Shown piece after piece: positions 10,880 to 22,605 of a stretch of DNA of 64,000 nt. The notes under the pieces were generated by a model, which was not told the origin of the DNA, did no database searches, and saw only the letters and a program-made list of their open reading frames with translations. The translations under genes and the position numbers were made by a program. Source of the stretch: Melieria omissa (lineage: Eukaryota; Arthropoda; Insecta; Diptera; Ulidiidae); assembly GCA_963971225.1 (NCBI GenBank), contig OZ020267.1, positions 29,148,298-29,212,297 of the forward strand. The letters are read 5' to 3'. The first letter of the stretch is position 1, and each line of letters opens with the position of its first letter.

Positions 10880-12240
10880 ACCCAAGCGTTTTATACTTTT
10901 CATCAGGGAAGCCAAAAAGTTTGCAATTATTGAAACAAAAACTGCCACACTAGACAATGTCATTAGAAGAGCCTAATGAACCATTAATTTTACCTTTTAA
11001 TTGCTTTAATGGTTTGTACCTTTTACAGGCATTTTTTTTGGTTGCATCCACTTAACTTTTGTGTTTCAATTGCTGTCGTTATTTTGTTATAATTTAACTT
11101 TGTTATTGCCATTAGGTTAGGTTTTCATTGCAATAATTTCGACTCGACTTAGGTGCCCGCGGCTTATTTTAATGAGTTTTAGTTTCCGTTCTCTGACTTC
11201 GGGTCGCCAGTTAGCTAGATTTGTTGGCATTTTGGTTTTTTGCCATTCGTGTACACCAACAACAAACTAGAAGTGTAATTTTCTTAAATTGTCTGCTGCT
11301 ATGTGCGAAATGTGTCCGACAAACGAACGACAAATGTTTGTCGCTGAATCTTGTCGGCACTTGAATGGTCTCTGGAATTCTCACGCCCACCGAAACCCAC
11401 TGGCCGCATGCCGTGTCCAACGCACATACAAACATATATATGTATGGATGTATGGCAGATGTGTTGATGTGGTTGTGTACGCAAATATTTGTGTCTGACT
11501 TGAGCGGTGGTTGGTGGAGAACGACAGCCACTTTTCAAATGAAACAATTTATGGCTTGTACGAGATGTGTTGGACGCGCTCGTGTTTGCTGGTGTCTGCT
11601 TGTCAGATGCTTTAATTTGTTGGCTTAAATGTAACACAAATTTGCAGAGGTTTATGAATGCGTAGGCGTTCCCACGTAGAAACTTGCGTAGGTTGGCTGA
11701 CTATATTTTATTGGCTTTAATTTGACACTACGTTTTGGTCTTTCGTTTGACTTGGCAGCTTTGTAAGCCACCTTCAGACAGTGGCAGGCTTGCTTGGACT
11801 CGTCTTCTTGTCATTTCCTTTGTTGACCTCTGACCTTGTGTGGGAGACTCACTTTTATTGAGACTTGTAAGGAACACACCATTCCTCGCTTATTAATCGT
11901 TTCTCCTGTGGTTTCAACAAAAACTCGCGCCAATTGGGTTTTCCAAATTCTTAAAAAAATATATACTTTTTTCAAGTAGATGAAGGAAAGACGAGTAGGA
12001 ATAGTCCCCAACACCTGTGTTCTACAGACTTTCATAATTTCTTGAGGCCTTCCAATAGAGAGTCCATCCATTGTAGCCAGCAGCTCGCTCCACCACAACA
12101 AATATTCACTCCTATTGACGTGTCCAACAAAAATAATAATCAAATAACAGCCCCGCTTTGACGTAATTCTTCGACTTCTTTACAACAGAATCTGACTACA
12201 CTTGGACCTTCTAACGGAGACATAATACTCAGGTACGCTT
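10880..12240. other. Unannotated single-copy-like DNA
   Basis: Moderately GC-rich around 11260-11640 with overlapping short frames on both strands that carry no motif. No transposon end was recognised. Confidence 0.4.
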
Positions 12241-12430
12241 TAGCAGCCTCGATAGCTAAGCAAGTGCATTAGACTGTCATCCCAGAGGTCCTGAGTTCAA
12301 CTCCCGCCACGTGCACGGTCCCCGCACTTTACCAACCAATTCTGTTCTCTAAATTTTCCTAAAAACCCTGCAACAAACCCAAGTTCATTGATTCCCGCTG
12401 TGCGCTGTGCGGCTGTAAAAAAGAAAATAT
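12240..12430 (+). mobile_element. tRNA-derived SINE head
   Basis: A tRNA-like 5' region at 12246-12312 with an A-box-like TAGCTAAGCAAGTGCAT and a B-box-like GAGTTCAACTCC, the internal RNA polymerase III promoter arrangement of tRNA-derived SINEs. The acceptor stem is not complementary, so it is not a tRNA gene. The downstream body is not shared with the SINEs at 13.2 and 60.2 kb, so it may be another family. The 3' end is uncertain. Confidence 0.55.
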
Positions 12431-12699
12431 ATTTACAGTTACACGGTGCATTCGCGACGTCTGCAAGGGGAAGTGGACAATTGCGAAAAAACAGCGCACC
12501 AAATTGATCTAGCGAGGTCCCAAAGCATTCTGCTGTAACCTCCTCACACAACAGATGGCGCTACGAGCGGAAGCTCGAAATAACGGAGGCGACCTTCCTA
12601 AGCGGCGTTAGATGGCAGCCCCATCACTTATGTTAGGACTACCTCCGGCAGGCCAATCACCTATCCTGCCAGAACAACACAACCGATTAACGTAACCAA

Positions 12700-13035
12700 C
12701 ACAAGGCTGTCTTGTGGAGGCCCTATGCTCCAGGTAGGAGTGAACAAGGAACCAAAACAAAAACCCTTTCGTCCTTAGAAGAATAGCGAATTAACATTCA
12801 GCGGCTACGCTGGCTTGGCCATGTCTCCCGTATGGACCATGAAACTCCGGCGAAAAATGTGTTCGATGCGGTGGTTGGAGGTCAATGACGAAGAGGGAAG
12901 CCGTGTCTTCGGTGGAAGGACCAAATTGAGGAGGCTCTATCTTCTCTTGGTGTGCCCAACTGGAGAAAGCGCGCTCAAAACAGGGGTGCTTGGAGAGAGC
13001 TTATGCGGCAGGCCGTAACCCGTTCACGGGATGTT
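12700..13035 (+). pseudogene. Non-LTR retrotransposon C-terminal fragment (RLRWLGHV type)
   Basis: From 12799 the plus strand reads IQRLRWLGHVSRMDHETPAK, continues NVFDAVVGGQ, meets one TGA (12883-12889 region), and resumes RRGKPCLRWKDQIEEALSSL then GVPNWRKRAQNRGAWREL. This is the well-known C-terminal module of endonuclease/reverse-transcriptase retrotransposons in insects (R-RW-GH-RM, GRP-RW-D, NWR-A-R-W). The reverse transcriptase itself is absent, so it is a 5'-truncated copy, as usual for LINEs. One nonsense codon makes it non-functional. A diverged relative lies at 38765-38885. The CTATGCTCCAG segment at 12722 recurs near 53848. Confidence 0.75.
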
Positions 13036-13205
13036 ATGGCCAGTTAACCACGGACGACGCTTTCATCCTTCGACTTTCTTTCGTCTTAGTTATCCGCTTT
13101 GACACCATCCTCCTGATTCCTTTCAACAGAGACCCACTCCACTTGAGCGTTCTAAGGGAGACATAATCCTTCTATTGGCTACCGTCTCCAACTTCCTTCT
13201 AACAT

Positions 13206-13535
13206 CTTCTTCTTCTTCTTGACTGGCACGACAGCCCGATTACGAAACTAAGGCCTAGCTACCCGCAACCATTCGTGTTGTGCGTGCAAATTTGTACACG
13301 GATGGAAGGGACCTACAGTTTTATGCCGATTCCGAACGGCGAGTTGGGAGCTTTTTCATAGTCAATTTTACTCTCAGAGGTTTGCCATTTCCTGCTGAGA
13401 GGACAGCCGCCGAAAGAAAAATAGTTGTTTTTCTTCTTTTTTTTTTGTGTTAACGCAAGGAAGTCTCGAACTTGGGTTCGAGTGTCGCATTTCGCTCGTG
13501 GCCCAACGCACTAGCCAGCTGAGCTACGGCGGCTG
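13206..13535 (-). mobile_element. tRNA-derived SINE (family A) with 14-bp target duplication
   Basis: On the minus strand it begins GCAGCCGCCGTAGCTCAGCT, a tRNA-like head with an A box (TAGCTCAGCTGGCTAGTGCG) and a B-box-like AGTTCGAGACT. It ends in a (CTT/AAG)n tail at 13206-13220. It is flanked by CTTCCTTCTAACAT at 13192-13205 and 13536-13549, a perfect 14-bp duplication. A second copy in the opposite orientation is at 60245-60533. No protein is encoded; transcription would be by RNA polymerase III and movement would depend on a LINE. Confidence 0.9.
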
Positions 13536-13549
13536 CTTCCTTCTAACAT

Positions 13550-15770
13550 ATCCTCCACATTTTCATTCAACTTCACATTCTAACAAAACAGTTAACCTGA
13601 TCTTCAAAGTTGTTATGCCTTTTAATTTGAACAGTTACTTTATACATGGATCTTTTCTTTACTGACCGTCTTCCTTTTAACAAAAAACTCACTCCACTCG
13701 GACTTACCGTTCCCGTTTTTCACAATCTATACAACCATATCTATACGACTATAACGACTTGAGTCCGTTCTATGTATAAAGAATCGAGCCGGTGTCTGTG
13801 GGATCAATCAAATGTATGGCTCCACTGTGGATATACTTTGATATAAATCTAACATGTATCTGCAGAATCAATTTTACTTATTCTGAAACTCTCACGAGTT
13901 ATGATTCCAACAAAAAACCAATCTATCTTCTTTAGAAGAATTTTCAATTTTCTATTTTTTTTTGTTGCTGCATTGATTACACTTTTCGCTAAACTTCTCC
14001 TTCTCATTTCAAACATACAAATCGATCAGCAAATCGCATCGCACTTTCAGCAAAATCAATTAAACTTCTGAAAACCCGCAAAACTGCATCAAGTTTACAC
14101 CAATTTTATTGCAATCACACTGCCAGCTTATCCGCAATCACCTGCAATCACCAATTGAGGGCAAAAAGTTTGCTGTATTCAACGGTGCCAGGCACTTGAA
14201 CAACAAATGCCGCACTGTTCTTACTTATGAAACACAACAACAACAACAAAAAGTGCCACGTGCAGACGGCCAACAACAACAAAAAACCGCCACGTTTCAC
14301 GTGACTCTGACATGCGCCAGTTGAACTATCGAACAATCGAACTTTGATTCGCCTTCAAGTTTGTGCACTTTCAGTGTTATCCAACCAGTCGGCAAGGAAG
14401 CAAGCATGAACATTCGGACTGCTTCACTCCTTCCGGCAGTTCGGTTGTCATGGAGCCAGCGTTGTCAGCACGCAAACAAGACGGTACCAGTCGATTTGAA
14501 TTTCTGTAGTTGTTTAAATTTTATTGTTTGTCCTGATGACGTTTTCATGTGCCACCTAATCGCTTCGACAGTTGCGAGCACTTTTTAGTGGGTTTTATTT
14601 TTGACTCTTCGCAGTGTGAGTGACCACCAACCGGCGTCTAATCCCAGGCACCAAAACCAAAATGGGGCGTGCTGACTGGTGGCTCGGCATGTTGTGGTCG
14701 CAAAATGAAGACTCGAAATGGCAGTGGAGATGCCATGTCTTTGTGTTTCCTTTCATGTTATCGTTGCTGCGCGTGTTGGCCCGTACGTGCCGAACAAACT
14801 CAAACAGATATTAGTGCGCAGTCTATCGGCAACGGCCGACACTTTGTGAGCACGAAAGTGATTTCAGTTGATGAGCAGAAAAAAGCACGTAAGGCCTTTT
14901 TGCGTTTGTTTTTGGGCACCTAACGGCGACACGTTTCGCCGTAACATATGTTATTGAAAATCTAATGGCATTTTGACTTGGAGAATATTGATTTCAAAAT
15001 TTGACGACATAAGCCGAATAAACTTTTATAATATGGAATAGAATAGAGAATGACGCCAGCAAGGGAAAAGGGGGAATTTCAAATTTAATTTTGTCTATGT
15101 AAATATGTTCGAAAAAGGTCAAAAGATGTGCATAGCTGTTTTACATTTTAGTAAATTCCTCGTCTCTCACCTCGCTCTTTCGAAATTCTTCTCTCATGCA
15201 CTGGGAAACCCTTCACATGATAAAATACTGTGGTCGCCACAGGACATACATACAACAATATCTGTATTGATTCCCCCTATTAAAGGGGGAATTTCCGACC
15301 TTTGTAAAAAGGCTGAGATGCCTTTTGGAACACAAATTTATGCAGAAGTCTGAGTTGTGAACTATACAACAAGGACCTACTGGAGTAGATAAAGGATTTA
15401 GTCATTCGAAAGAAGCTCGATGACTGCGACAGAACTCTGGAAGAATAACTCCTCTCATATAGAAAGCAACAAGCAGTTCGATTACGAGATCTGTTTCGGC
15501 AAATTTCCAACCGTAGGAAATCGGTCAATATACCAAAAACACTCACATCTTCCCCTTTCGCTTTTATTTCAATACATTTTGTATCATTATGAGAAAAGTT
15601 AAGATATGATGACTTTAAAGATATAGAAACATAGGCACAAAGATACACTTCGGTCGTAAATCGGCACGTTGTGAGTCCTCCAGAACAGTAGTTATGTACA
15701 TGGATGGATGGATGGATGTGAGGGTGGGCAGGAAGGCTACAAGCCTTCCATAGCACTCAGTCCATTTCAG
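13550..15770. other. Unannotated DNA, mostly single-copy-like
   Basis: Contains CAACAA runs near 14238 and 14275 and short overlapping frames without domains. A small perfect hairpin lies at 15270-15292 (ATTCCCCCT, 5-base loop, AGGGGGAAT), and AGGGGGAAT also occurs at 15068; these could be ends of a ~220-bp decayed element, but I cannot show a target duplication. (GGAT)n occurs near 15702. Confidence 0.4.
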
Positions 15771-15774
15771 ACCA

Positions 15775-15895
15775 TTGTACTATACCCATGAGAGTTATAT
15801 CTCATATTTCACCTTTTTTTTTAATGCGTATGCAACACTGTCTTTCCAACATATGTTACAGCACACATTCTAAGCGGATGGGGAAAGGGCAACAA
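15775..15895 (-). mobile_element. SINE family B internal fragment
   Basis: The stretch GTATGCAACACT...CCAACATATGTTACAGCACACATT...AAGCGGATGGGGAAAGGG matches 58374-58438 and 53072-53132 inside the family B SINEs. Both the tRNA-like head and the LINE-like tail are missing here. Confidence 0.6.
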
Positions 15896-15899
15896 CAAC

Positions 15900-16370
15900 C
15901 CACGCCTTCTCCAGGCACTACTACCGCGTTGAAGTACTTTTTACCCGAGCTTCATCGTTCAAACGTGACTAATTCACAGATCTAAACAAAACCTAGTCGA
16001 GCTCATGAATTTTAGAGGCATCTTGCTTTGATGACACTACGGCTCAGTATTAACGGTATTTGATGGTGTAAAAGTCATAAAGAGTGCTTTGGTTGCAAAC
16101 TTTTTGCACAGTTCCTCCGTGGTGATTGTTTCCTTTAAACATAGGTAAAGCTTTGAATATAACTAGTACTCACTTTCTATTAACCCATGATTTGAGTTTT
16201 CGAAACAGGGACTTTGCAACAGTTGGCGTCAACAAGGAACGTCAACGGAATTGAAGAATGTGCTTGGATACTTGCAACATGTGTCTAGAGGACTTTGGGA
16301 CTGCTGCTTACTATATAAATTCACTTTATTTTTGAATAATTAGCTTTTGGACATTCCAGACAAGATGACT
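15900..16370. other. Unannotated DNA
   Basis: No feature recognised between the SINE fragment and the TTAA element. Confidence 0.35.
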
Positions 16371-17106
16371 TTAAGGGGGTCGTCTACGTACAAAGTTTTA
16401 AAAAATCTTTTTTGTTTACATAATTTTCATTTGGAAGACGTGAGGAATGTTATTTCCAAAGGATTTGGGTAAACTCTTCACGGTTATTGAGCTGTAGAGC
16501 ATTGATCACGCTCACTCACGGTGTTTCCGCACGCTCCCTGTGAACTTTAAACGCGTTTTCCCGAAAGTCGTATTTTTCTTCACGATCTTTTTTCTTCACG
16601 ATTTTAAGAAAAGTTTTACACGCATCGATTCGATTTCTTTTTTCAATTGCTCAGAAAACATGTCGCTATGAGTAGACACGAGCTTTTGACAAAATATTGT
16701 TTTTTTATTATAACAGGTAATAAACATTTGAAAAAACAGGGAAAAATAACTTTTTTTTTCAAAATTTACACCATTTCGAGAGATTTTTGAATTTTACAAT
16801 AAGCTCGTGTCTAAGCATAGCTGATGTAATATCAATTATAGATTAGTTTCATTTTTTGTTGTAGGTTACGTGGTTGGCCCAAAATCTTGCAGGGAAATTG
16901 ATATCAAAATTCTGTTGAGGGCAAGTTCAAGGTCATCCCGCACTCGAATATGTAGAAATATCATTTTATGGTCTTACCTCTTGAAAGATTACGATTAAAT
17001 AAACAAAAACCAAAAATAAGTGAGTGAATATCTTTTTTCGTTTCTTCGTAATAAATTTTGAAAAAAAGGCTCGAAAATCAGGCCGCTACGTAGACGACCC
17101 CCTTAA
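16371..17106. mobile_element. 736-bp TTAA element with perfect 20-bp inverted ends
   Basis: The left end TTAAGGGGGTCGTCTACGTA (16371-16390) is repeated exactly in reverse complement at 17087-17106, both with TTAA outermost. A central inverted repeat has the 12-base arms AGACACGAGCTT (16674-16685) and AAGCTCGTGTCT (16801-16812), extended outward by GCTATG/CATAGC after a 3-base gap, with a 115-base spacer. No transposase frame is present. TTAA duplications point to a piggyBac-like non-autonomous element. The element at 30098-30835 has the same architecture. Confidence 0.85.
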
Positions 17107-17184
17107 TGAAGTATGAGCTGGGACTCATATATACCAAGTCCAAGTTAAGTCCAATAACAGTTAAAACCGTCGTTGCCAACCAAA

Positions 17185-17251
17185 ATGTATGAAAAACATA
17201 AATATTTTGGGAGTGTTTGAACCCCCAAAACCCCTCTTACGTGCGCCATTG
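17185..17251. mobile_element. hAT-like MITE right-end fragment
   Basis: Carries the family's internal GTTTGAACCCCCAAAACCCC and right terminus GTGCGCCATTG. No left terminus is found, so it is a truncated copy. Confidence 0.45.
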
Positions 17252-17309
17252 GGGGAGACAATAGCTGTGCTAAATAGACAGCAATATCCAGGTGCCTGTG
17301 TCCATGGAT

Positions 17310-17875
17310 ATTCCCAGCCGGACCATTTGTACTCCCGGGGCTGACTGAGTTTTTAGCTGTTTAAGCTTTTTGGACCGTCTGCATTCTTGTACCGTTTAGA
17401 CTCCGATCTGAACTGGCTGAACTCTCGGACCTACTGAACTTCCAGACCAGTGGCGCATACGGGATTTCATTTTGGGAGGTGGTGAGGGGTCTGGCGTACG
17501 TAATTCTGAGCCGAATACAAGTCGAAACCATATTTTTACCAGCAATTTTTGTGTTTGAACCTCCCTGTGTGCGCCTATGTTCCGGACTTCTGATTTTCTG
17601 GACCGACTGGACTTCTGGACTATCTAATCCCTTGGATGGTCTGGAATCTTAGACCGAATGGACTACCGGGCCGTCTGAGCTCTGGGATTGTTTGTGGTTT
17701 CAAACCACTTGGACTGTCAAACCGTTGCACTCTCGGACCTTTTAGACTTATGAACTGTCTGAACTCTTGGACCAACTAGACTTCCCGAGTATCTGATATC
17801 TCCGAACTCTCTCTCTCTTTCGAACCATTTAGTCCTTCGAATAGTCTGGGCTCTGACTAAAGTTCGAGACCAGAT
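17310..17875. repeat. Degenerate ~18-bp tandem repeat
   Basis: Variants of GGACCGTCTGAACTCT recur about every 17-19 bases on the plus strand (clear at 17373, 17420, 17600, 17655, 17730, 17755). Copies are diverged. The array is interrupted by the hAT-like MITE at 17448-17579. Confidence 0.75.
17448..17579. mobile_element. 132-bp hAT-like MITE with near-perfect 8-bp target duplication
   Basis: Starts CAGTGGCGCATACG and ends GTGTGCGCCTATG, an imperfect inverted pair. The flanks TTCCAGAC (17440-17447) and TTCCGGAC (17580-17587) match at 7 of 8 positions; 8-bp duplications are typical for hAT transposons. The flanks lie in a tandem repeat containing GGAC motifs, so part of that match could be chance. 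Confidence 0.7.
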
Positions 17876-17879
17876 CTGT

Positions 17880-19900
17880 ATTTCAAACAATAAAATATTT
17901 AAAAACTTTCGGAACGAATATTTCGCAAAACTAAAAATATATACAATACCTAAAATTTATTTTTTTTTCAATTAAAAACGTTCGTCTTTAGTAGAACTCA
18001 AGAAGTAGAACAAGAAATGTGATCAAAAATTTATTCCGTTTCTGACCCAATTTGAGGCAACGATTTCATATTTAATACAAACTCGCTTCTACCCCCCCCC
18101 CACCCCATTGGAATATAAACCCAACACACATAACTCTCATCTCTCTCTGTTACTTTGTGCATTACAGTTACAACGCTCCAGACTCCGCTTTGGCATGAAA
18201 TTTCACAACAAAGCAGCAACCTGTGCCCGCGGCGCATATTTCTTGCAGTCGCTCGCCCTTTCAGTGATGTAGCTGACTATAAGCGCCCCAGTCACAGCCA
18301 TTAATATTACTTTCAACCTCTAATACGACACCTCAGCGCTTTTCGGTTGCCTTACAGAAATTGCGCTGCGCATTTAAGCGCTTAGTGAATGCGCCCCGCG
18401 GCGCACCGAGTGGCAGCGGACCGGGCACTCGCCACCGTTTCGCTGGCTCAACGCTTTTGGCGTTGGCACTGAGTGAACGTTGCGGACGCACTTACAGCGA
18501 CAACATTGCCAACAACTTGATTAGACTTTGTGTCGGCCACAATCCTTGCCGTGTCCCTGCGCATTTGTGATAAAGCGATTTTCCTCGCACCCGCAACTTT
18601 TGGCTTATTAAACGTGCGGCATAAGTTGTGCGAGGGAGGGGGGGCGCCTCAAATAACGGCACATTAAATTGAATCAAGCCGAAAGTTTTCAGCACAATTA
18701 CCCGCCTTTCACACTTTTCCTTTCACTTTCCACTGTCGCTGTTGCTGTCGTTGTTGCTGCCGCTGACAGCGACCGCCGCTTGACATTTGCCGCTAATGCA
18801 AAGGAAAATTATTGTGAAATGTTTTTTTCGTTGTTGTGTGTGTTTGCAGTGCTTTTAATTTATTTTGATTTCTACTGCTGCCGCCGGCTGCGAGCGACGA
18901 CCATTTAAAAATGTCAACAACTGACAGCGGCATTTGTGGCTTTTGCCCTCTTCTCTGTCGAGTGCAAGTTTTTACTTTTCCTTTCCCCCAACCCTCCTTC
19001 TATGCAGTAATTACATTTTTATAACTAAGCACCTAACTGTAAGTGGCTTAAGTGCTCCTCACAAATGCGCTCAGCTGAAACAAAGGAATTAAATGAAAAT
19101 TTTATTGAAAAGCTTTTCCTTTTCCCACCGGCTTTGTGGGAATATTTTTTATTGTGTTTTTAATATTTTGTTTTTGTGGTGCTTTTTGTTCTTGTAAAAA
19201 AATTGTTTGTACTGGTTGGGTGACAGCATCGTTTTAGTGCCCTTTTTCATCAAAGCCACTAACGTTTAAGTCTTTTAAAATAATTCTTTTTTATTTTGGC
19301 TTTGAAGTAAAAATGCTTTCAGGCATAATTTAAAAGTTGCTTGTGAAAATATTTTGAACTTAATTTTTAGTTGCTTACAAGTGGCTTGTAAAGTGTTAGT
19401 CAATTGCTGCTTGATATTTGAACCCACTTTCGAGCATCGATTCTCGTTATTTACACCTTTGAATTTCACTTTAAATTCTCAAAGTAAGTTCACTTAAGTA
19501 TTTTAAATTCTCTCTCACTCTTGAAATTCCCACATGCACAGACTTGAAGCATTATTTATTTGTTTTCAGTCATCATAACGAAGATTCGATACAGCAACCC
19601 AGTAGGAAAATGGTAAGGTGCTTACAAGAATAATGCATGTTTTCCTCCACCTTTTGGAGGTGGAAACGGCATGCTACCGAAAGTAAGGTGTCAGTAAGAT
19701 ACGTTCCGAGTACCTCCGGTTGTAGTTTACGCTAAGAAAGCAAACAAGAAGGCACCAGAAGTGCAAAAAAAGTCAATTTCAAACCCGAATGATTATTCGT
19801 ATCGTCATTTCCAAGTGCACTTTACTTTGTAATGTACGTGGAATGTACATTTAAGTAGAACGAATCAAAAAGAAAGACGTGATTTTACAAGCATAATAAG
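17880..19900. other. Unannotated single-copy-like DNA
   Basis: GC content rises at about 18180-18650 (many GCGC/CGGCGC clusters and GCTGTTGCTG runs near 18735), unlike the transposon-rich flanks. Frames at 18361-18570 and 18669-18908 lack domains and obvious splice context. It may be conserved non-coding or part of an untranslated region, but nothing proves that. Confidence 0.4.
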
Positions 19901-19902
19901 TT

Positions 19903-19980
19903 GGCCTCGGTAGTCCAGAGGGTAGCGCGTTGACTCTTCATGCCAGAGGCCCATGTTCAACTCCCAGCGGAGGCTGTTAT
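19903..19980 (+). mobile_element. tRNA-like SINE head, solitary
   Basis: GGCCTCGGTAGTCCAGAGGG, an A-box-like start, is followed by GCCAGAGGCCC and a B-box-like ATGTTCAACTCCC. It resembles the heads at 12.25 and 53.35 kb. The 3' body that follows matches none of the other SINEs here, so it is a truncated or distinct copy. Confidence 0.55.
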
Positions 19981-20495
19981 AAACACTTATCTAATTCCAT
20001 CTCTATTCACATGATTACGTCTACCTTTCATCGTAAGTGAAGAAATCAGCAGTGCTTACATTATTATCCGTAGCGAGTAAGGCACAAACGGAGTAGGTCA
20101 TTTTATTTTTTATCATTTTAAGCCCATTCCAACAGCACATTACGGTCCCCTTACGTTTTGCTTCATACCTCCACATTACTAAGTAAAGTACATTTGAATA
20201 GAAAGCCGAACAATTCCGAAAAATTTTGCTATGATACCATTTGTACTTTACAAAATCATGCATGATGCGGCGGCCATGCTCTGTACAAACGTAATGGGCG
20301 TTTGGCAAGAAAGTTGGAATGCTTACCGGATGAAAAGTAAGTATACTGTAATGAATTACGTAAGGTGCCACTTTCCTACTGGGAAACAGAATTCAAAAAT
20401 GAATACAAGGAAATTGATATTTATACATAAAACCATATGCATTTATACATTTATTTCCTACTACCATTTTATTACCATATTACAACAACAAATAC

Positions 20496-20675
20496 CAATG
20501 GCGCACACGTGAACTCATTTCAAGAGGAGTGGGTTCCGTACATAACTTTTGAGACCCATGCCACTTAAAACCATATTTAACACCCGATGGCAAGAATTGT
20601 TTGTGAATTATTTGTGTCAAATTAATATTTTGATAGTTTTTTACAACTAAAAAATTCCCATTGCGTGTGCCACTG
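20496..20675. mobile_element. 180-bp hAT-like MITE candidate
   Basis: Left end CAATGGCGCACACG and right end CGTGTGCCACTG form an imperfect inverted pair like other family members. Flanking octamers ACAAATAC and ATAAGTGC agree at 5 of 8 positions, which is weak. The interior shows no coding frame. Confidence 0.5.
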
Positions 20676-20679
20676 ATAA

Positions 20680-21415
20680 GTGCGCAACAACTCATTACAC
20701 AACTTGTCCTAACTTAAGTTTTCTTACTTCTGACAATACAGCAATTTCTAAAAACCAACAATGGTTAATCAAAAAATATTTTTTTCATGAAAAAGTTTTA
20801 TTTAGCAACATTCAACAACTTGTTATGAAACACTTTAGAGTAATTAATAAGTAATAACAAAATTTTATAAAATTTGTATTTGTAATATGTATTTGTATTT
20901 GTAATTTGTATAAATTTTTCGCCTTATTGATTTTGTATAATTTTATTACTTAAAATACTGATACTCAAATAAATTAAAATTTTTGTATTCCATTAGAATT
21001 GCAGCTTCGGCCATTTTTTAAATAACTTTCGAACTACTAAAGTCAGAGTAATGAAATTTTGACACGTGATCAAGAAGATTTTGGGTTTTAACATACTTAC
21101 TTTACAAAAAATTTCTATATGAATTTTTAAGGATATAAAGGATTAAGATTTTCAAAGGATCTATTTCATATCCTTTTTTTTGCAAATGGATAAAAAATCT
21201 ATTTTATTTAAATTTTTGAGCCTTTCCTCTTTCATTTTATATAAGTGAAAGAGGAAATTGTGAAGTTTCAAAATTGTGAAGTCTTTTGAAAAGGACGAAG
21301 GATGTAGAAATAAAAAACTGAGTACGCAGTATTACTATGTTTGGTCTCCTGTTTCACGTCCATATGAATTTTTTTCCGATGTGAAATTTTTTTTTTAATT
21401 TTTGTCGCACGGTGT
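20680..21415. other. Unannotated AT-rich DNA
   Basis: Very AT-rich; AATTGTGAAGT occurs twice near 21260. No transposon ends or exons recognised. Confidence 0.35.
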
Positions 21416-21419
21416 ATTC

Positions 21420-21885
21420 TATAAATTTGGGTCGATAGAACTACTCACAGTCTGCTATGCTTCCAAAAGTCAATCTTGAAATTTCGTCGTTCTAGAGAAG
21501 TTTACTCACTAAACAGAGACCAGATGAGAATCATGTTTTATGTTCTGGTCGGTTCTGGTCGGTCTGGTCGGGTCACTGTGTAATTGGCACCCACACAAAA
21601 AGGCTGGTTATACTTTCTACTTAAGGATTTCAATCAAGAAGGAGGAAGAAACCGTAATTCAATATCCATGCACTTGTCCTGCATTATCTAAAAGCAGGAA
21701 GACTTACCTGGATAACAATCTAGGGGATCCAAAAAAAGAACTGTTCACAGTCTACTAAGCTTCGTGTGGAGCTCAAACGGGTTCAATAAGTGAACGGACT
21801 TGAGTTTAATTGAGTGTGGTTTCACAATGGATCTTTTTGGCCTCAGTGAGATTTGCCTTGGAGCAGACCCTCCTACCTACACTGC
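21420..21885 (+). pseudogene. Non-LTR retrotransposon C-terminus and 3' tail
   Basis: Near 21570 the frame reads GHCVIGTHTKRL, matching GHCLIGTHAKRM in the 34-kb LINE, followed in other frames by the glutamate-rich/cysteine segment (KKEEETVIQYPCTCPALSKS) and YLDNNLGDP. At least one frameshift separates them. The 3' non-coding tail at 21818-21883 (GTGTGGTTTCACAATGGATC, GGCCTCAGTG, TTGGAGCAG, then CCTACCTAC) corresponds to the tail of the 34-kb copy. It is a 5'-truncated, inactive LINE insertion on the plus strand. Confidence 0.7.
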
Positions 21886-22458
21886 TGCTTAATTGAACTT
21901 AATAACCCATTACTGGATTTTGGTAGGTGTTGAAACCTACTTTACTTTCAATTTATTTGAAAACTTTAAGTGTTTCCTGTGTTTTGTTTCATTCACCCAA
22001 TGCATTTCCAAGATTTCAGTGGAGTGTAGCACTTCAACTAAAGACCTTAAACTTTCACAAGCTCAAGTTTGTAGTCATCAAAAATGTATTCTATGTGAAA
22101 AACGATTTTATGGGCTTTTCAGATCTGTACTTCAATTTAGCAAAACACTACCGAAAGAAACAGAAAGAAAGCTTTAACTCTTAAGAAAAAAAGTCTTACC
22201 TGCAAAAAGGTCTGAAAGCAAATTTAATCGCTGTTTCAATTAAATTAAATTATTAAATTATTAATTCTAAATTACTAACATTAAGTGCTCACATGTCTGT
22301 CGAGAGAAATCTACGTTCACCAATAGTCTGTTGAGACCAAACTGGAGACATATTGATAAGAGTTATCCTTCACGAAATCGTAAGTTTTACATTATTTTCG
22401 TCCCTAACAAACTTCTTGACTGCTTCGAATTTGCCCAATTAATGCTTGTAATCGAACA

Positions 22459-22605
22459 CAAGCGCACGCAAGGGGGTTTGGGGTCCCTACTCCCCACCAC
22501 AAATGTCTGTTGCAAAAATTGTGAATAGAAAATATGATTTCAAATGGTGTTGGGCTCAAAACTTATGTGCCGTCCTCGTCAATTGAGATCGTGTGTGCAC
22601 CACTG
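22459..22605. mobile_element. 147-bp hAT-like MITE candidate
   Basis: Begins CAAGCGCACGCAAGGGGG and ends GTGTGTGCACCACTG. The interior GGTGTTGGGCTCAAAA is shared with the copy at 56307-56470 (GGTGTTGGACTCAAAA). A clear 8-bp duplication is not seen. Confidence 0.55.

Noticed and set aside
15059..15292. MITE with AGGGGGAAT ends
   Set aside because: Only nine bases of inverted end, no matching target duplication; kept only as a hairpin note.
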